Part shown: piece by piece, positions 1-8,923 of the stretch
Position numbering within the stretch: the stretch's first letter is position 1
How the letters are laid out: every line of letters begins with the position of its first letter
Assembly (NCBI RefSeq): GCF_900129215.1
Contig: NZ_FQUQ01000003.1
Span: 576,101 to 640,100 of the forward strand
DNA length: 64,000 bases
Direction: 5' to 3'
Origin: Pedobacter caeni
GTDB taxonomy: Bacteria > Bacteroidota > Bacteroidia > Sphingobacteriales > Sphingobacteriaceae
Notes under the pieces: generated by a model
What the model was told of the DNA's origin: nothing
Databases searched by the model: none
Seen by the model: only the letters and a program-made list of their open reading frames with translations
Translations under genes and position numbers: made by a program

Positions 1-1479
1 GATGCACAACGTCAGGCAACTAAAGAAGCTGGTGAAATCGCTGGTTTAACAGTGAAACGTATCATCAACGAGCCAACTGCAGCTGCTTTAGCTTACGGTT
101 TGGATAAAGCACATAAAGACATGAAAATTGTTGTGTTTGACTGTGGTGGTGGTACTCATGACGTTTCTGTATTAGAATTAGGTGATGGTGTATTTGAAGT
201 AAAATCTACTGATGGTGATACACACTTAGGTGGTGATGACTTTGACCATATCATTATCGAATGGTTAGCAGGTGAATTCAAAATTGAATATGGCATGGAC
301 CTTCACCAGGATCCAATGGCATTACAACGTTTGAAAGAAGCTGCTGAGAAAGCTAAAATTGAGCTTTCAAGCACTACTTCTACAGAGATCAACCTTCCTT
401 ACATCACTGCTGATGCAACAGGTCCTAAACACTTGGTTAGAACTTTAAGCCGTGCTAAATTTGAGCAATTGGCAGCTGATCTGATCAAACGTACAATTGA
501 TCCTTGTAAATCAGCATTGAAAAATGCAGGTTTAAAAACATCTGATATCGATGAAATCATCTTAGTTGGTGGTTCTACACGTATCCCTGCAATTCAGGAT
601 GCGGTTAAAGCTTTCTTCGGTAAAGAGCCTTCTAAAGGTGTGAACCCTGATGAGGTGGTAGCAATCGGTGCTGCAATTCAAGGTGGTGTATTAACAGGTG
701 AAGTTAAAGATGTATTGTTATTAGATGTTACCCCTCTTTCATTAGGTATTGAGACTATGGGTGGTGTAATGACTAAATTAATTGAAGCAAACACGACTAT
801 CCCTTCTAAAAAAGCAGAAACTTTCTCTACAGCAGCGGATAACCAGCCTTCAGTAGAAATCCATATCCTACAGGGAGAGCGTCCTATGGCAGCTCAAAAC
901 CGTACGATTGGTCGTTTCATCCTAGATGGTATTCCACCGGCTCCACGTGGAGTGCCTCAGGTAGAAGTAGCATTTGATATTGATGCAAACGGTATCTTAC
1001 ATGTAAGTGCTAAAGATAAAGCTACTGGTAAAGAGCAAAAAATCCGTATTGAAGCTTCTTCTGGCTTAACTGACGAAGAGATCAAAAGGATGAAAGAAGA
1101 AGCAGAGCAAAATGCTGATGCTGATAAAGCAGCTAAAGAAGAAGCTGAAAAAATCAACAGCGCTGATGCTTTAATCTTCTCTACTGAGAAACAATTGAAA
1201 GAATTTGGTGAGAAAATCTCTGCAGATAAAAAAGCGCCTATCGAAGAAGGTTTGAAAAAACTGAAAGATGCGCATGCTGCAAGAAACTTTGCTGATATCG
1301 ATGCTGCTCAGGAAGAATTACAGAATGCATGGAATGCAGCTTCTGAAGAGATGTACAAAGCAGGACAAGATGGTGCACAACCAGAAGGCGCTGCCGGAGC
1401 TCAACAAGAAGGTCAGCCTGCAGGTGGTGACGATGTTACCGATGTAGATTTTGAAGAAGTAAAAGACGATAAAAAATAG
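1..1479 (+). CDS. dnaK: Chaperone DnaK (Hsp70), 5' end outside window
   Basis: ATP-dependent Hsp70 chaperone of the cytosol that works with DnaJ and GrpE in protein folding. The reading frame is open from base 1, so the N-terminal part of the ATPase domain is missing. Visible are the late ATPase domain (NEPTAAALAYG, GGSTRIPAIQD), the linker VLLLDVTPLSLGIETMGGV, the substrate-binding domain, the helical lid and the acidic tail ending EEVKDDKK. The phosphate-2 loop reads FDCGGGTHDVSVLEL, where E. coli DnaK has DLGGGTFD. The Cys and His are a lineage variant or of interest. An intrinsic terminator follows directly. Identification is certain; only the start is unseen. Confidence 0.98.
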   Translation, partial: DAQRQATKEAGEIAGLTVKRIINEPTAAALAYGLDKAHKDMKIVVFDCGGGTHDVSVLELGDGVFEVKSTDGDTHLGGDDFDHIIIEWLAGEFKIEYGMDLHQDPMALQRLKEAAEKAKIELSSTTSTEINLPYITADATGPKHLVRTLSRAKFEQLAADLIKRTIDPCKSALKNAGLKTSDIDEIILVGGSTRIPAIQDAVKAFFGKEPSKGVNPDEVVAIGAAIQGGVLTGEVKDVLLLDVTPLSLGIETMGGVMTKLIEANTTIPSKKAETFSTAADNQPSVEIHILQGERPMAAQNRTIGRFILDGIPPAPRGVPQVEVAFDIDANGILHVSAKDKATGKEQKIRIEASSGLTDEEIKRMKEEAEQNADADKAAKEEAEKINSADALIFSTEKQLKEFGEKISADKKAPIEEGLKKLKDAHAARNFADIDAAQEELQNAWNAASEEMYKAGQDGAQPEGAAGAQQEGQPAGGDDVTDVDFEEVKDDKK

Positions 1480-1497
1480 TCGTTCATACGATCATAA

Positions 1498-1535
1498 AAA
1501 AGGGTGTGCTGTTTGTTCAGCGCACCCTTTTTGTT
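1498..1535 (+). terminator. Intrinsic terminator of dnaK
   Basis: Stem GGGTGTGCTG (1502-1511) pairs with CAGCGCACCC (1518-1527) across a TTTGTT loop, with one G-T pair. It is followed by a T-run and begins 19 bases after the dnaK stop codon. Confidence 0.9.
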
Positions 1536-1575
1536 TGGCATCCTTTTTTTAGGATAATGATCAGACTCATTAAAT

Positions 1576-1612
1576 AAAAAGAGGGGATTCACTTAGTGAA
1601 TCTCCTCTTTTT
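1576..1612. terminator. Bidirectional hairpin terminator between dnaK and the nucleotidyltransferase
   Basis: A 17-base arm AAAAAGAGGGGATTCAC pairs with GTGAATCTCCTCTTTTT across a TTA loop, with one mismatch. A-run and T-run flanks let it act in both directions. It most likely ends the minus-strand gene whose stop codon is at 1631. Confidence 0.85.
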
Positions 1613-1630
1613 GTTAAGCTTGTTTTGAGA

Positions 1631-2530
1631 TTAGTTCCAAAGGTTATCAGGATAAGCACCGTCTTTGATCAATTGATCAATGCTGGCTTTAACGATTGGT
1701 TTATCTTCTTTATAAGTTACTCCGAACCACTTGCTGTCCGTAGGGACTACTTTGAAATCTGCTTTTCTTGATTTTACCAGGTATTCTGCTACCAATGGAA
1801 TGAAAAACTCTGCTTTAGGGTTTTCTTTGTTCTGTACAGCAAAATCTCTGAACAGCTCTTCTGTGATCTGGAAAACTGCTGGCGTAAAACCCCAGAAATT
1901 CATCGATACGCGCGTATCTTGTGTCAATGGGTATTGTTTGTCGTCCTCTTCGAAAACAATCGCGTCACCGTTTCTAAGAACCTTTGTGCGCTCATTGATA
2001 TCTTCCAGTACACCATTCTCGTTTACTTTACAAACACCCCTTGATACAGAGCCATAGTCTGACAAGGTTTTGCCAATCTCATATCCGATCATCGAGTAAT
2101 TGCTGTCGCTCACTTCAGTGGTCAGGAAGTTCACCATTTTCTGGTAAGCATCCAAGCCGTAAAAATCATCTGCGTTGATCACACAGAAAGGCTCATTAAT
2201 AGCTGTTCTGCCAGAAAGGATGGCATGAGCAGTGCCCCATGGTTTTGCCCTTTCAATTTCGATATCTACACCAAATTGTTTGATGTCAAAGTTTTGGAAT
2301 ACATAAGCAGTCTCGATTTTCCCTTTTAGTTTGGGTTCGAAAATTGCTTTGAAATCTTCTAAATATTCTTCTTTTATAATAAAGACAACCTTACCGAAGC
2401 CGGCTTTAATCGCATCATATATAGAGTAATCAATAATGGTTTCGTTGTTCGGGCCGAATCCGTCAATTTGTTTCATGCTGCCGTAGCGACTCGCCATCCC
2501 AGCTGCTAGTATTAATAAGGTTGGTTTCAT
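1631..2530 (-). CDS. Sugar-phosphate nucleotidyltransferase family protein
   Basis: A 299-residue nucleotidyltransferase of the NTP_transferase fold (GlmU/RfbA-like). The N-terminal signature LLILAAGMASRYGSMKQ is the nucleotide-binding loop G-x-x-x-R-x-x-x-x-K. INADDFYG at about residue 118 holds the metal-binding Asp. Such enzymes join an NTP to a sugar phosphate to give an NDP-sugar, but the sugar cannot be told from sequence. There is no C-terminal left-handed beta-helix, so it is not a bifunctional GlmU. It is a single gene between two terminator-like regions, and the start is the only ATG before the conserved loop. Confidence 0.85.
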   Translation of the reverse strand: MKPTLLILAAGMASRYGSMKQIDGFGPNNETIIDYSIYDAIKAGFGKVVFIIKEEYLEDFKAIFEPKLKGKIETAYVFQNFDIKQFGVDIEIERAKPWGTAHAILSGRTAINEPFCVINADDFYGLDAYQKMVNFLTTEVSDSNYSMIGYEIGKTLSDYGSVSRGVCKVNENGVLEDINERTKVLRNGDAIVFEEDDKQYPLTQDTRVSMNFWGFTPAVFQITEELFRDFAVQNKENPKAEFFIPLVAEYLVKSRKADFKVVPTDSKWFGVTYKEDKPIVKASIDQLIKDGAYPDNLWN

Positions 2531-2619
2531 GGGACTAAAATAATTATTAAGTTTATAATCAAGGTAAAAAAAAGGGGTTTATTTGCAATTTAACCACTAA
2601 TAGGGAGAAAAACTTCTGT

Positions 2620-4182
2620 TTAAAAACCAAAGATTCCTTTTCCTCCGCTACTGCGCGTTTTTTTGCCGGTTAACATTCCGAACAGCCCACGTACAATTTC
2701 CTTGCCAATCTGTCTTGTAATGGTGGCACCCATTACCTGCTCAATAATACTTTTTCCTTCTTTTTTAACGGTTGTTTCTTCTTCCGGTGCTGCTGCTGCC
2801 TGGTTGTCATTGATTCTTTTGGTCAGGATTTCATAGGCACTTTCCGGATCAATGCTTTCCTGATATTTTTGGTTCATGGGGCTGGACTGGACTAATTTTC
2901 CATAATCTGAGGCATTCATGGGGCCCATTACCGACTTCGGTGGGGTCAGCATGGTCGCGGTTACCTCCGTTGGGATTCCCTTATCATTTAAAACTGTGAT
3001 CAATGCCTGACCGGTTCCTAAAGAGGTGAGTACCTTATCAATCTTATAAAAAGTAGAAGTGGGGTAGGTGTTTACCGTTTTCTTTAAAGCATCGGCATCA
3101 TTAGGTGTAAATACCCTTAAAGCATGCTGAATCCGGTTCCCCAATTGGGAAAGCACACTCTCCGGAACATCCGTAGGCGATTGCGTGCAAAAGAAGACGC
3201 CTATGCCCTTAGATCTGATGAGCCTGATGATCGTTTCAATCTGCTCCATAAAAGCCTTGGAGGAGTCTTTAAACAGTAAATGAGCTTCATCAAAGAAGAA
3301 GACCAGCTTCGGTTTGTCGAGGTCTCCTACTTCAGGTAAATTATAATACAGTTCAGCCAGCAGGCTCAATAAATAAGTGGAATATAACTTCGGTTGATTC
3401 TGAACATCCGAGATGTTCAGCAAGGAAATGGTTCCTTTGCCGTCAGTCCTGGCGAACAGGTCTTCAATATCAAAAGAACGTTCCCCGAACATGGCACCCA
3501 GGCCTTGTTGTTCAATCGTAATGATCTTTCTGAGAATGGTTCCCGAGGTAGCAGGGGAGATCGAGCCGTAATCACTTTTTATTTCTTCTTTTCCGGGCCC
3601 GTCTGAAAGATAGGATACCAGTTTTTTAAGATCGTTCAGGTCAATTAATGGCAGTTTACTGTCGTCCGCATATTTAAAGATGACAGCCAGTACTCCGGTC
3701 TGGGTATCATTTAAGTCCAGGATCTTTGCCAGCAGGGTGGGGCCAAACTCAAGGATAGTTGCCCTCATCTGCGCCCCTAGTTTCCCGGAAAGAGAATAGG
3801 GCTCTATCGGATAGCCTGAAGGGGTAAAGGGTTTGTTCAGCTGCGTTGCCCGCTCTTCAATTTTAGGATTGCTTTCTCCGGCCTGATATAAACCGGAAAG
3901 ATCTCCTTTTACATCGAGCATGAATACAGGGACACCCGCGTCTGAAAGCTGCTCGGCAAGCAACTGAAGGGTTCTGGTTTTTCCTGTTCCGGTTGCGCCG
4001 GCAACAAGTCCATGCCGGTTCATCATGTGTAAATAGAGGTTTACCTCTGCTTCTGCCAGAACTTCACCATCTAAAATTCCTGCACCCAGATAAATATAGG
4101 AGCCTTTAGGCTGGTATGCTGCTTTAACTTTTTCTATAAACTGTTGGGTTTGTTCACTCATAGGAAGGTATAGTTGTTTCAT
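2620..4182 (-). CDS. HerA/YjgR-like P-loop ATPase (DUF853 family)
   Basis: A 520-residue protein of the helicase HerA-like DUF853 family (E. coli YjgR type). The Walker A motif GATGTGKT is at residues 62-69 and the Walker B KLVFFFDEAHLLF at about 293-305. An arginine-rich segment (IETIIRLIRSKGIG) and FCTQSPTDVP follow, as in HerA/FtsK motors. The C-terminus (IEQVMGATITRQIGKEIVRGLFG) is the usual family tail. The biological role of this family is not established. An alternative start lies at Met8. It is a single gene with no defence partner such as NurA or SIR2 next to it. Confidence 0.85.
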   Translation of the reverse strand: MKQLYLPMSEQTQQFIEKVKAAYQPKGSYIYLGAGILDGEVLAEAEVNLYLHMMNRHGLVAGATGTGKTRTLQLLAEQLSDAGVPVFMLDVKGDLSGLYQAGESNPKIEERATQLNKPFTPSGYPIEPYSLSGKLGAQMRATILEFGPTLLAKILDLNDTQTGVLAVIFKYADDSKLPLIDLNDLKKLVSYLSDGPGKEEIKSDYGSISPATSGTILRKIITIEQQGLGAMFGERSFDIEDLFARTDGKGTISLLNISDVQNQPKLYSTYLLSLLAELYYNLPEVGDLDKPKLVFFFDEAHLLFKDSSKAFMEQIETIIRLIRSKGIGVFFCTQSPTDVPESVLSQLGNRIQHALRVFTPNDADALKKTVNTYPTSTFYKIDKVLTSLGTGQALITVLNDKGIPTEVTATMLTPPKSVMGPMNASDYGKLVQSSPMNQKYQESIDPESAYEILTKRINDNQAAAAPEEETTVKKEGKSIIEQVMGATITRQIGKEIVRGLFGMLTGKKTRSSGGKGIFGF

Positions 4183-4239
4183 TGATCATGATCCTTATCT
4201 TAAAAATTGATCACGATGCTTTCCTAAAAATAGGGAATT

Positions 4240-4283
4240 AAAAATAAAAGCGTGAATGGCTTTTGCCAGACACGCTTTTATCA
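4240..4283 (-). terminator. Terminator hairpin of the M42 peptidase gene
   Basis: TAAAAGCGTG (4245-4254) pairs with CACGCTTTTA (4271-4280), with a second inner stem TGGC/GCCA. On the minus strand the hairpin is followed by a T-rich run, and it lies just past the peptidase stop codon. Confidence 0.75.
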
Positions 4284-4302
4284 ATACCTGAATACAGGTT
4301 TT

Positions 4303-5415
4303 TTATTTAGAATATTTGAAATCGTGGTCTTTTTTGATGTTCAGTAAAGAGTGATAAATCAAGCTGATCACATTGTCTACATCTTCTTTATGGATCATTT
4401 CTACCGTAGTGTGCATATAGCGCAATGGTAAAGAGATCAATGCCGAAGGAACACCGCCATTAGAATAAGCAAAAGCATCCGTATCTGTACCTGTAGACCT
4501 TGATGAAGCCTGGCGCTGGAAAGGAATGTCGTTCTTTTCAGCAGTTTCGATCAATAATCTGTTCAGGTTGGTTTGCACTGCAGGAGCATAGGAAACCACG
4601 GGCCCTTTTCCACATGCAAGATCACCCTGTGTGATCTTGTTGATCATTGGGGTAGTGGTGTCATGGGTAACGTCTGTTACGATCGCTACATGAGGCTTAA
4701 TGCGGTCTGCGATCATTTCTGCACCACGTAAACCGATTTCTTCCTGTACTGAGTTTACGATGTATAAACCGAAAGGAAGTTTTTGTTTGTTTTCTTTAAG
4801 TAAACGCGCTACTTCAGCAATCATAAAACCACCGGCTCTGTTGTCTAAAGCACGTCCCACATAGTAACGGTCGTTTAACACCATGAATTCATCTTCATAA
4901 GTGATCACACAACCTACATGGATACCCAGATTTTCTACTTCTTCTTTGCTGGTACATCCACAGTCAAGGAAGATGTTTTTTAAGGCAGGGGCCTCTTCTT
5001 TCTCGCCGTTTCTGGTGTGAATGGCAGGCCATCCGAAAACTGCTTTCACCATGCCTTTATCGGTATGGATGTTGACGCGTTTAGAAGGGGCAATCTGGTG
5101 ATCTGAACCACCATTTCTGATCACATAGATCAAACCTTCAGGTGTAATGTAATTTACAAACCAGGAGATCTCATCGGCATGTGCCTCGATGACTACCCTA
5201 TACTCTGCTTTGGGATTGATGACACCCACAGCGGTACCATAGTTATCGATAAAGCTTTCATCGATATAAGGTTTTAAATAGTCCAGCCATAACTTCTGAC
5301 CAGGATATTCGAAACCGGTAGGAGATGGGTTATTGATATATTCTTCAAAAAATTGGAGTGATTTCTTAGTAACTACAGAAACATGTTTCTGTTTATCGTC
5401 TTTCTTTTTTGCCAT
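4303..5415 (-). CDS. M42 family metallopeptidase (glutamyl aminopeptidase type)
   Basis: A cytosolic di-zinc aminopeptidase of the M42 family, about 370 residues from the chosen start. Family metal ligands are visible: His80 (EAHADE), Asp191 (GRALDNRAG), the catalytic Glu pair 225-226 (VQEEIG), Asp248 (VTDVTHD) and His335 (YMHTTVE). The start MAKKKDD at 5415 is preferred to an ATG 54 bases upstream, because the extra residues look non-coding and the K-rich start is typical. It lies downstream of a GNAT gene on the same strand with an 82-base gap, so it probably has its own promoter. Confidence 0.92.
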   Translation of the reverse strand: MAKKKDDKQKHVSVVTKKSLQFFEEYINNPSPTGFEYPGQKLWLDYLKPYIDESFIDNYGTAVGVINPKAEYRVVIEAHADEISWFVNYITPEGLIYVIRNGGSDHQIAPSKRVNIHTDKGMVKAVFGWPAIHTRNGEKEEAPALKNIFLDCGCTSKEEVENLGIHVGCVITYEDEFMVLNDRYYVGRALDNRAGGFMIAEVARLLKENKQKLPFGLYIVNSVQEEIGLRGAEMIADRIKPHVAIVTDVTHDTTTPMINKITQGDLACGKGPVVSYAPAVQTNLNRLLIETAEKNDIPFQRQASSRSTGTDTDAFAYSNGGVPSALISLPLRYMHTTVEMIHKEDVDNVISLIYHSLLNIKKDHDFKYSK

Positions 5416-5497
5416 TATAATGTTTTCTTTAAAACGTGTGTTAAGCGGATTTATACTTAAGCTGAACAAATATATAAACTAGGGCTTAAGCCACAAG

Positions 5498-5917
5498 TTA
5501 ATTATTCAGTTCTAACTGCATGATGACAAACTCCAGTCCCATTTTATGGAAGCGTTCTTCCGTTTCGGAGAATCCGAACTTCACATAAAAAGGAGAGACA
5601 GATGCCCTGGCATTGCACCATAGCTTTGTGCCTCCGATACTGCGCACATATTCGATCACATACCGGAGTAAGTGGCTGCCATATCCTTTTCCCTGAGCAA
5701 TAGGAAGGGTGGCGAATTTACGGAACTGGTATACGCTGCCTTCAGAAAACAGGGAGATCACGGAATAAAGCTGATCGCCGGCAAATAAGGCGAAATGAAT
5801 TCCATCGGGATCATTTTCCAGTTTTATCGCATCATAGGGTTCATCAGGATACATGGCCTCATGTCTGATGCGCCAGGTAAGGTCAGGTCTGATTTGTTCG
5901 ATCTGGATTTTTTCCAT
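5498..5917 (-). CDS. GNAT family N-acetyltransferase
   Basis: A 139-residue GCN5-related acetyltransferase. The acetyl-CoA loop reads KFATLPIAQGKGYGSHLLRY (motif A, Q-x-x-G-x-G pattern). The C-terminal FYVKFGFSETEERFHKMG matches the family's motif B. Substrate is unknown. It starts 12 bases after the MFS transporter stop and is probably the last gene of the carboxylase-MFS-GNAT operon. Confidence 0.85.
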   Translation of the reverse strand: MEKIQIEQIRPDLTWRIRHEAMYPDEPYDAIKLENDPDGIHFALFAGDQLYSVISLFSEGSVYQFRKFATLPIAQGKGYGSHLLRYVIEYVRSIGGTKLWCNARASVSPFYVKFGFSETEERFHKMGLEFVIMQLELNN

Positions 5918-5929
5918 CGGCCAGCGAGA

Positions 5930-7093
5930 TTAGGTTTTTAGTTTTCCGCTATAAAATTTATAGATGCAGATGTTCAGCAGGATCACCGCAGTGGTTCCCA
6001 TACAAAATAAAGGCCATTGTCCTTTGTCCCATAACCATAAGCCCAATGCAGATCCAACTGAGGCACCCACAAAACTCACCGACATAAATATCGTGTTCAA
6101 TCGGTTGCGTGCTTCAGGAAGCAAGGCATAAATCCGGGTTTGATTGGTCACATGGATCGCCTGCTGGCCAATATCGATCAGGATGATTCCGGCAATGAAG
6201 AGGTACAGATGTGCTCCGGTAAAGTAAAAAGCCGCAATACTCAGCAACTGTAAAATCAAACCCGTAAGCAGATTTTTACGCGGGTTCTTTCCACTGCTCA
6301 GTTTACCTACCAGGGGAGCTGCTAAAGCACCTGCAGCCCCGGCAATTCCAAACAAGCCTATTTGCAGGGTCTGAAAGCTGAAGGGAGGATTGGCCAGGAA
6401 TAAAACCATGGTGGTCCAGAAGGCACTCAATATCGCGAAAGCGAGGAAGTTGATGATGGAAGCCTCCCGCAATACCGGTTGGGTTTTCACATAATGCCAC
6501 ATGGACGACATCAGTTCCTGATAAGTGCCCTTAAAAGAGGGCATGCTCAATGGAAAACGTTTGGCCATTAAGATCATTAACAAAGAGCAGATGCCGGCGG
6601 CGATAAAATACATGGTTCTCCAGCCCCATAAAAAGCCAACACTGCCGCTGATTGATCTGGATGCAAGAATACCGACCAGCAAACCGCTCATAATGATGCC
6701 AATCGTTTCTCCGCGTTTTTCGTCTGAACTCAGGTTGGCGGCCATAGGTAAAATCAGCTGAGGCACAATAGAGCTTGCCCCAATCAATACACTGGCAATT
6801 TGCAGCAGCAGGAAAGAGTGGGAGAGCGCAGCAAGTAGCAAAGAAGCCACTGCCACTCCGGTAATCATTAAAATCTGTTTGCGGCGTTCAAACATATCAC
6901 CAAGTGGGACCACTAAAAACAAACCCAGGGCATAACCGGCCTGGGTAAGGTAAGTGATCTTTCCGGCATGACTTTCCGTGAGCTTGAATTCTTCAGCAAC
7001 AAGGATCACCAGCGGCTGGCAATAATAGATATTAGCTACAATAAGACCTGTGCAAAAGGCCATCAATAATACGTCTGTACGACTCAGCTTCAT
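5930..7093 (-). CDS. MFS transporter
   Basis: A 387-residue major facilitator with about 12 hydrophobic helices. The loop 2-3 signature GDMFERRKQIL is the MFS motif D-R-x-G-R-R/K equivalent, and the first helix has the YYCQPLV motif common in the NarK/Bcr-like 'YnfM/YdhP' sugar-drug efflux group. It probably exports a small molecule, but the substrate cannot be assigned. The gene begins 5 bases after the carboxylase stop codon, so the two are translated from one transcript. Confidence 0.88.
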   Translation of the reverse strand: MKLSRTDVLLMAFCTGLIVANIYYCQPLVILVAEEFKLTESHAGKITYLTQAGYALGLFLVVPLGDMFERRKQILMITGVAVASLLLAALSHSFLLLQIASVLIGASSIVPQLILPMAANLSSDEKRGETIGIIMSGLLVGILASRSISGSVGFLWGWRTMYFIAAGICSLLMILMAKRFPLSMPSFKGTYQELMSSMWHYVKTQPVLREASIINFLAFAILSAFWTTMVLFLANPPFSFQTLQIGLFGIAGAAGALAAPLVGKLSSGKNPRKNLLTGLILQLLSIAAFYFTGAHLYLFIAGIILIDIGQQAIHVTNQTRIYALLPEARNRLNTIFMSVSFVGASVGSALGLWLWDKGQWPLFCMGTTAVILLNICIYKFYSGKLKT

Positions 7094-7098
7094 TTATT

Positions 7099-8640
7099 TT
7101 ATAATGGGATGTTCCCGTGTTTTCTGCGGGGACGGTTCACAACTTTATTTTCCAGCATTTTAAATGCTTTGATCAATTTACTTCTCGTTTGAGATGGCTC
7201 AATGACCTCATCCACAAAGCCGCGTTCTGCTGCACGATATGGATTGGCAAAGGTATCAGAGTATAATTTCTCTTTTTCCAGCCATTTCTCTTCCGGGTTT
7301 TCGGCAGTGCTGATCTCTTTTTTGAAGATGATCTCAGCAGCTCCTTTGGCACCCATTACGGCAATCTCAGCACTAGGCCAGGCATAGTTCATGTCTGCAC
7401 CAATGTGTTTAGAGTTCATCACATCGTATGCACCACCATATGCTTTTCTGGTGATGACCGTAATGCGTGGCACTGTGGCTTCACTGAAAGCATACAATAG
7501 TTTTGCACCATTGTTGATAATGCCGTTCCATTCCTGATCCGTTCCCGGAAGGAATCCCGGAACATCTTCAAACACAAGCAACGGAATGTTGAAACAATCA
7601 CAGAAACGAACAAAACGTGCTGCTTTAGTGGAAGCATGGTTGTCTAATACCCCAGCTAGGTAGGCAGGCTGATTGGCCACAATGCCTATGCTTCTGCCCG
7701 CCAGACGGGAAAATCCGACTACAATATTTTCCGCATATTCCCGGTGTACTTCCAGGAAACTGTCGGCATCCATCACTTCAGCGATGACCGTTCTGATGTC
7801 GTAAGGCTGGTTGGCGTTTACAGGCATCAGGGTATTCAATCCCGGGCGACTTTCTTCAGAAGGGGTATAGGGTAAAGATAATGGTGTTTCTTCGCAGTTC
7901 TGAGGCATATAGCTCAGTAATCTTTTCACGTGGTTGATGGCATCCAGTTCATTGGCACAGGCAAAATGCGTGACTCCTGATTTGGTGGCATGTGTGGATG
8001 CCCCACCGAGCTCTTCCGAAGTAACTTCTTCGTGCGTTACCGTTTTGACCACATTAGGGCCGGTTACGAACATATAAGAAGTGTTTTCCACCATTAATAT
8101 GAAATCAGTAATTGCAGGCGAGTATACCGCACCACCGGCACAAGGGCCCATGATGGCTGACAATTGAGGGACAACTCCCGATGCCTGTACGTTCCTGTAA
8201 AAGATATCGGCATAACCTCCAAGAGAAACCACGCCCTCCTGAATCCTGGCACCACCACTGTCATTTAATCCAATAACAGGAGCACCATTTTTCATGGCCA
8301 TGTCCATAATCTTGCAGATTTTCTCGGCATGAGTTTCTGATAATGAACCTCCGAAAACGGTAAAATCCTGAGAAAACACATACACCAAACGGCCATTGAT
8401 GTTTCCATATCCGGTAACTACACCATCTCCTAAATATTTTTCCCTTTCCATCCCGAAATCGGTGCTTCTGTGGGTGACCATCATTCCAATCTCTTCGAAA
8501 GAGTTTTCATCCATCAGGAAATGAATTCTTTCCCTTGCGGTGAGTTTTCCTTTTTTATGCTGACTTTCGATTCTTACTGCCCCACCACCGGTTTGAGCTT
8601 GTTTAACTTTATCCTGAAGTAACTCTATTTTGGTTTTCAT
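7099..8640 (-). CDS. Acyl-CoA carboxylase beta subunit (propionyl-CoA/methylmalonyl-CoA type)
   Basis: A 513-residue carboxyltransferase of the PccB/MmdA family, which moves carboxyl from biotin to propionyl- or acetyl-CoA. Visible are the N-domain start HKKGKLTARERIHFLMDE, the oxyanion loops SGGARIQEGVVSLGGYADIF and MGPCAGGAVYSPA, and the second loop FEDVPGFLPGTDQEWNGII with AYGGAYDVM. No biotin carrier or biotin carboxylase gene is adjacent, so its partners lie elsewhere. Its 5' leader carries two tandem hairpin units that copy the start region. It is the first gene of an operon with the MFS and GNAT genes. Confidence 0.92.
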   Translation of the reverse strand: MKTKIELLQDKVKQAQTGGGAVRIESQHKKGKLTARERIHFLMDENSFEEIGMMVTHRSTDFGMEREKYLGDGVVTGYGNINGRLVYVFSQDFTVFGGSLSETHAEKICKIMDMAMKNGAPVIGLNDSGGARIQEGVVSLGGYADIFYRNVQASGVVPQLSAIMGPCAGGAVYSPAITDFILMVENTSYMFVTGPNVVKTVTHEEVTSEELGGASTHATKSGVTHFACANELDAINHVKRLLSYMPQNCEETPLSLPYTPSEESRPGLNTLMPVNANQPYDIRTVIAEVMDADSFLEVHREYAENIVVGFSRLAGRSIGIVANQPAYLAGVLDNHASTKAARFVRFCDCFNIPLLVFEDVPGFLPGTDQEWNGIINNGAKLLYAFSEATVPRITVITRKAYGGAYDVMNSKHIGADMNYAWPSAEIAVMGAKGAAEIIFKKEISTAENPEEKWLEKEKLYSDTFANPYRAAERGFVDEVIEPSQTRSKLIKAFKMLENKVVNRPRRKHGNIPL

Positions 8641-8832
8641 TAGAATATATTTGTTTTTTAGTGGTTATGAAGCTATCATGATCTTAATCTTCATTTCGTT
8701 AAGTGATCTGTAAGATCATGATGGTTTCATTGGAATATATTTGGCGTTTAAAGGTTAAAAAGCAATCATCAGCATGTTCATTGTGCGGTTTGTAACTCGT
8801 ACGTTGATGATTGTTTCATTGGCTTATATTTA
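8641..8832 (-). promoter_or_regulatory. Carboxylase mRNA leader with tandem hairpin units and repeated start-like motif
   Basis: On the minus strand the motif AATATATTC-x-AATGAAA or its variant occurs three times, with ATGs at 8819, 8730 and 8640 (the true start). The spacing is 89 and 90 bases. Between them lie two perfect inverted repeats: CAATCATCA/TGATGATTG (8763-8771 with 8805-8813) and ATCATGATCTTA/TAAGATCATGAT (8675-8686 with 8711-8722). The stems differ in sequence but hold the same place. The ATG at 8819 opens a 13-codon reading frame (8819-8778) and that at 8730 a 4-codon one. The first hairpin ends in a short T-run. It looks like a duplicated regulatory leader; the mechanism is inferred. 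Confidence 0.6.
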
Positions 8833-8923
8833 TGCTGATCTAATCAGTTGTATGCTGAGTTTTATACCTGATGGATACACCCGGGAAGCTATTGTAACCC
8901 AGCAATAATTTAGGAAATGATGA

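Noticed and set aside
2620..4182. HerA-like ATPase considered as part of an antiphage system
   Set aside because: No NurA, SIR2, DUF4297 or other effector is adjacent. It matches the widespread YjgR/DUF853 family, which stands alone.
7419..7637. A 72-residue frame inside the carboxylase gene
   Set aside because: It is on the same strand but in another frame within a clearly coding region of the carboxylase.
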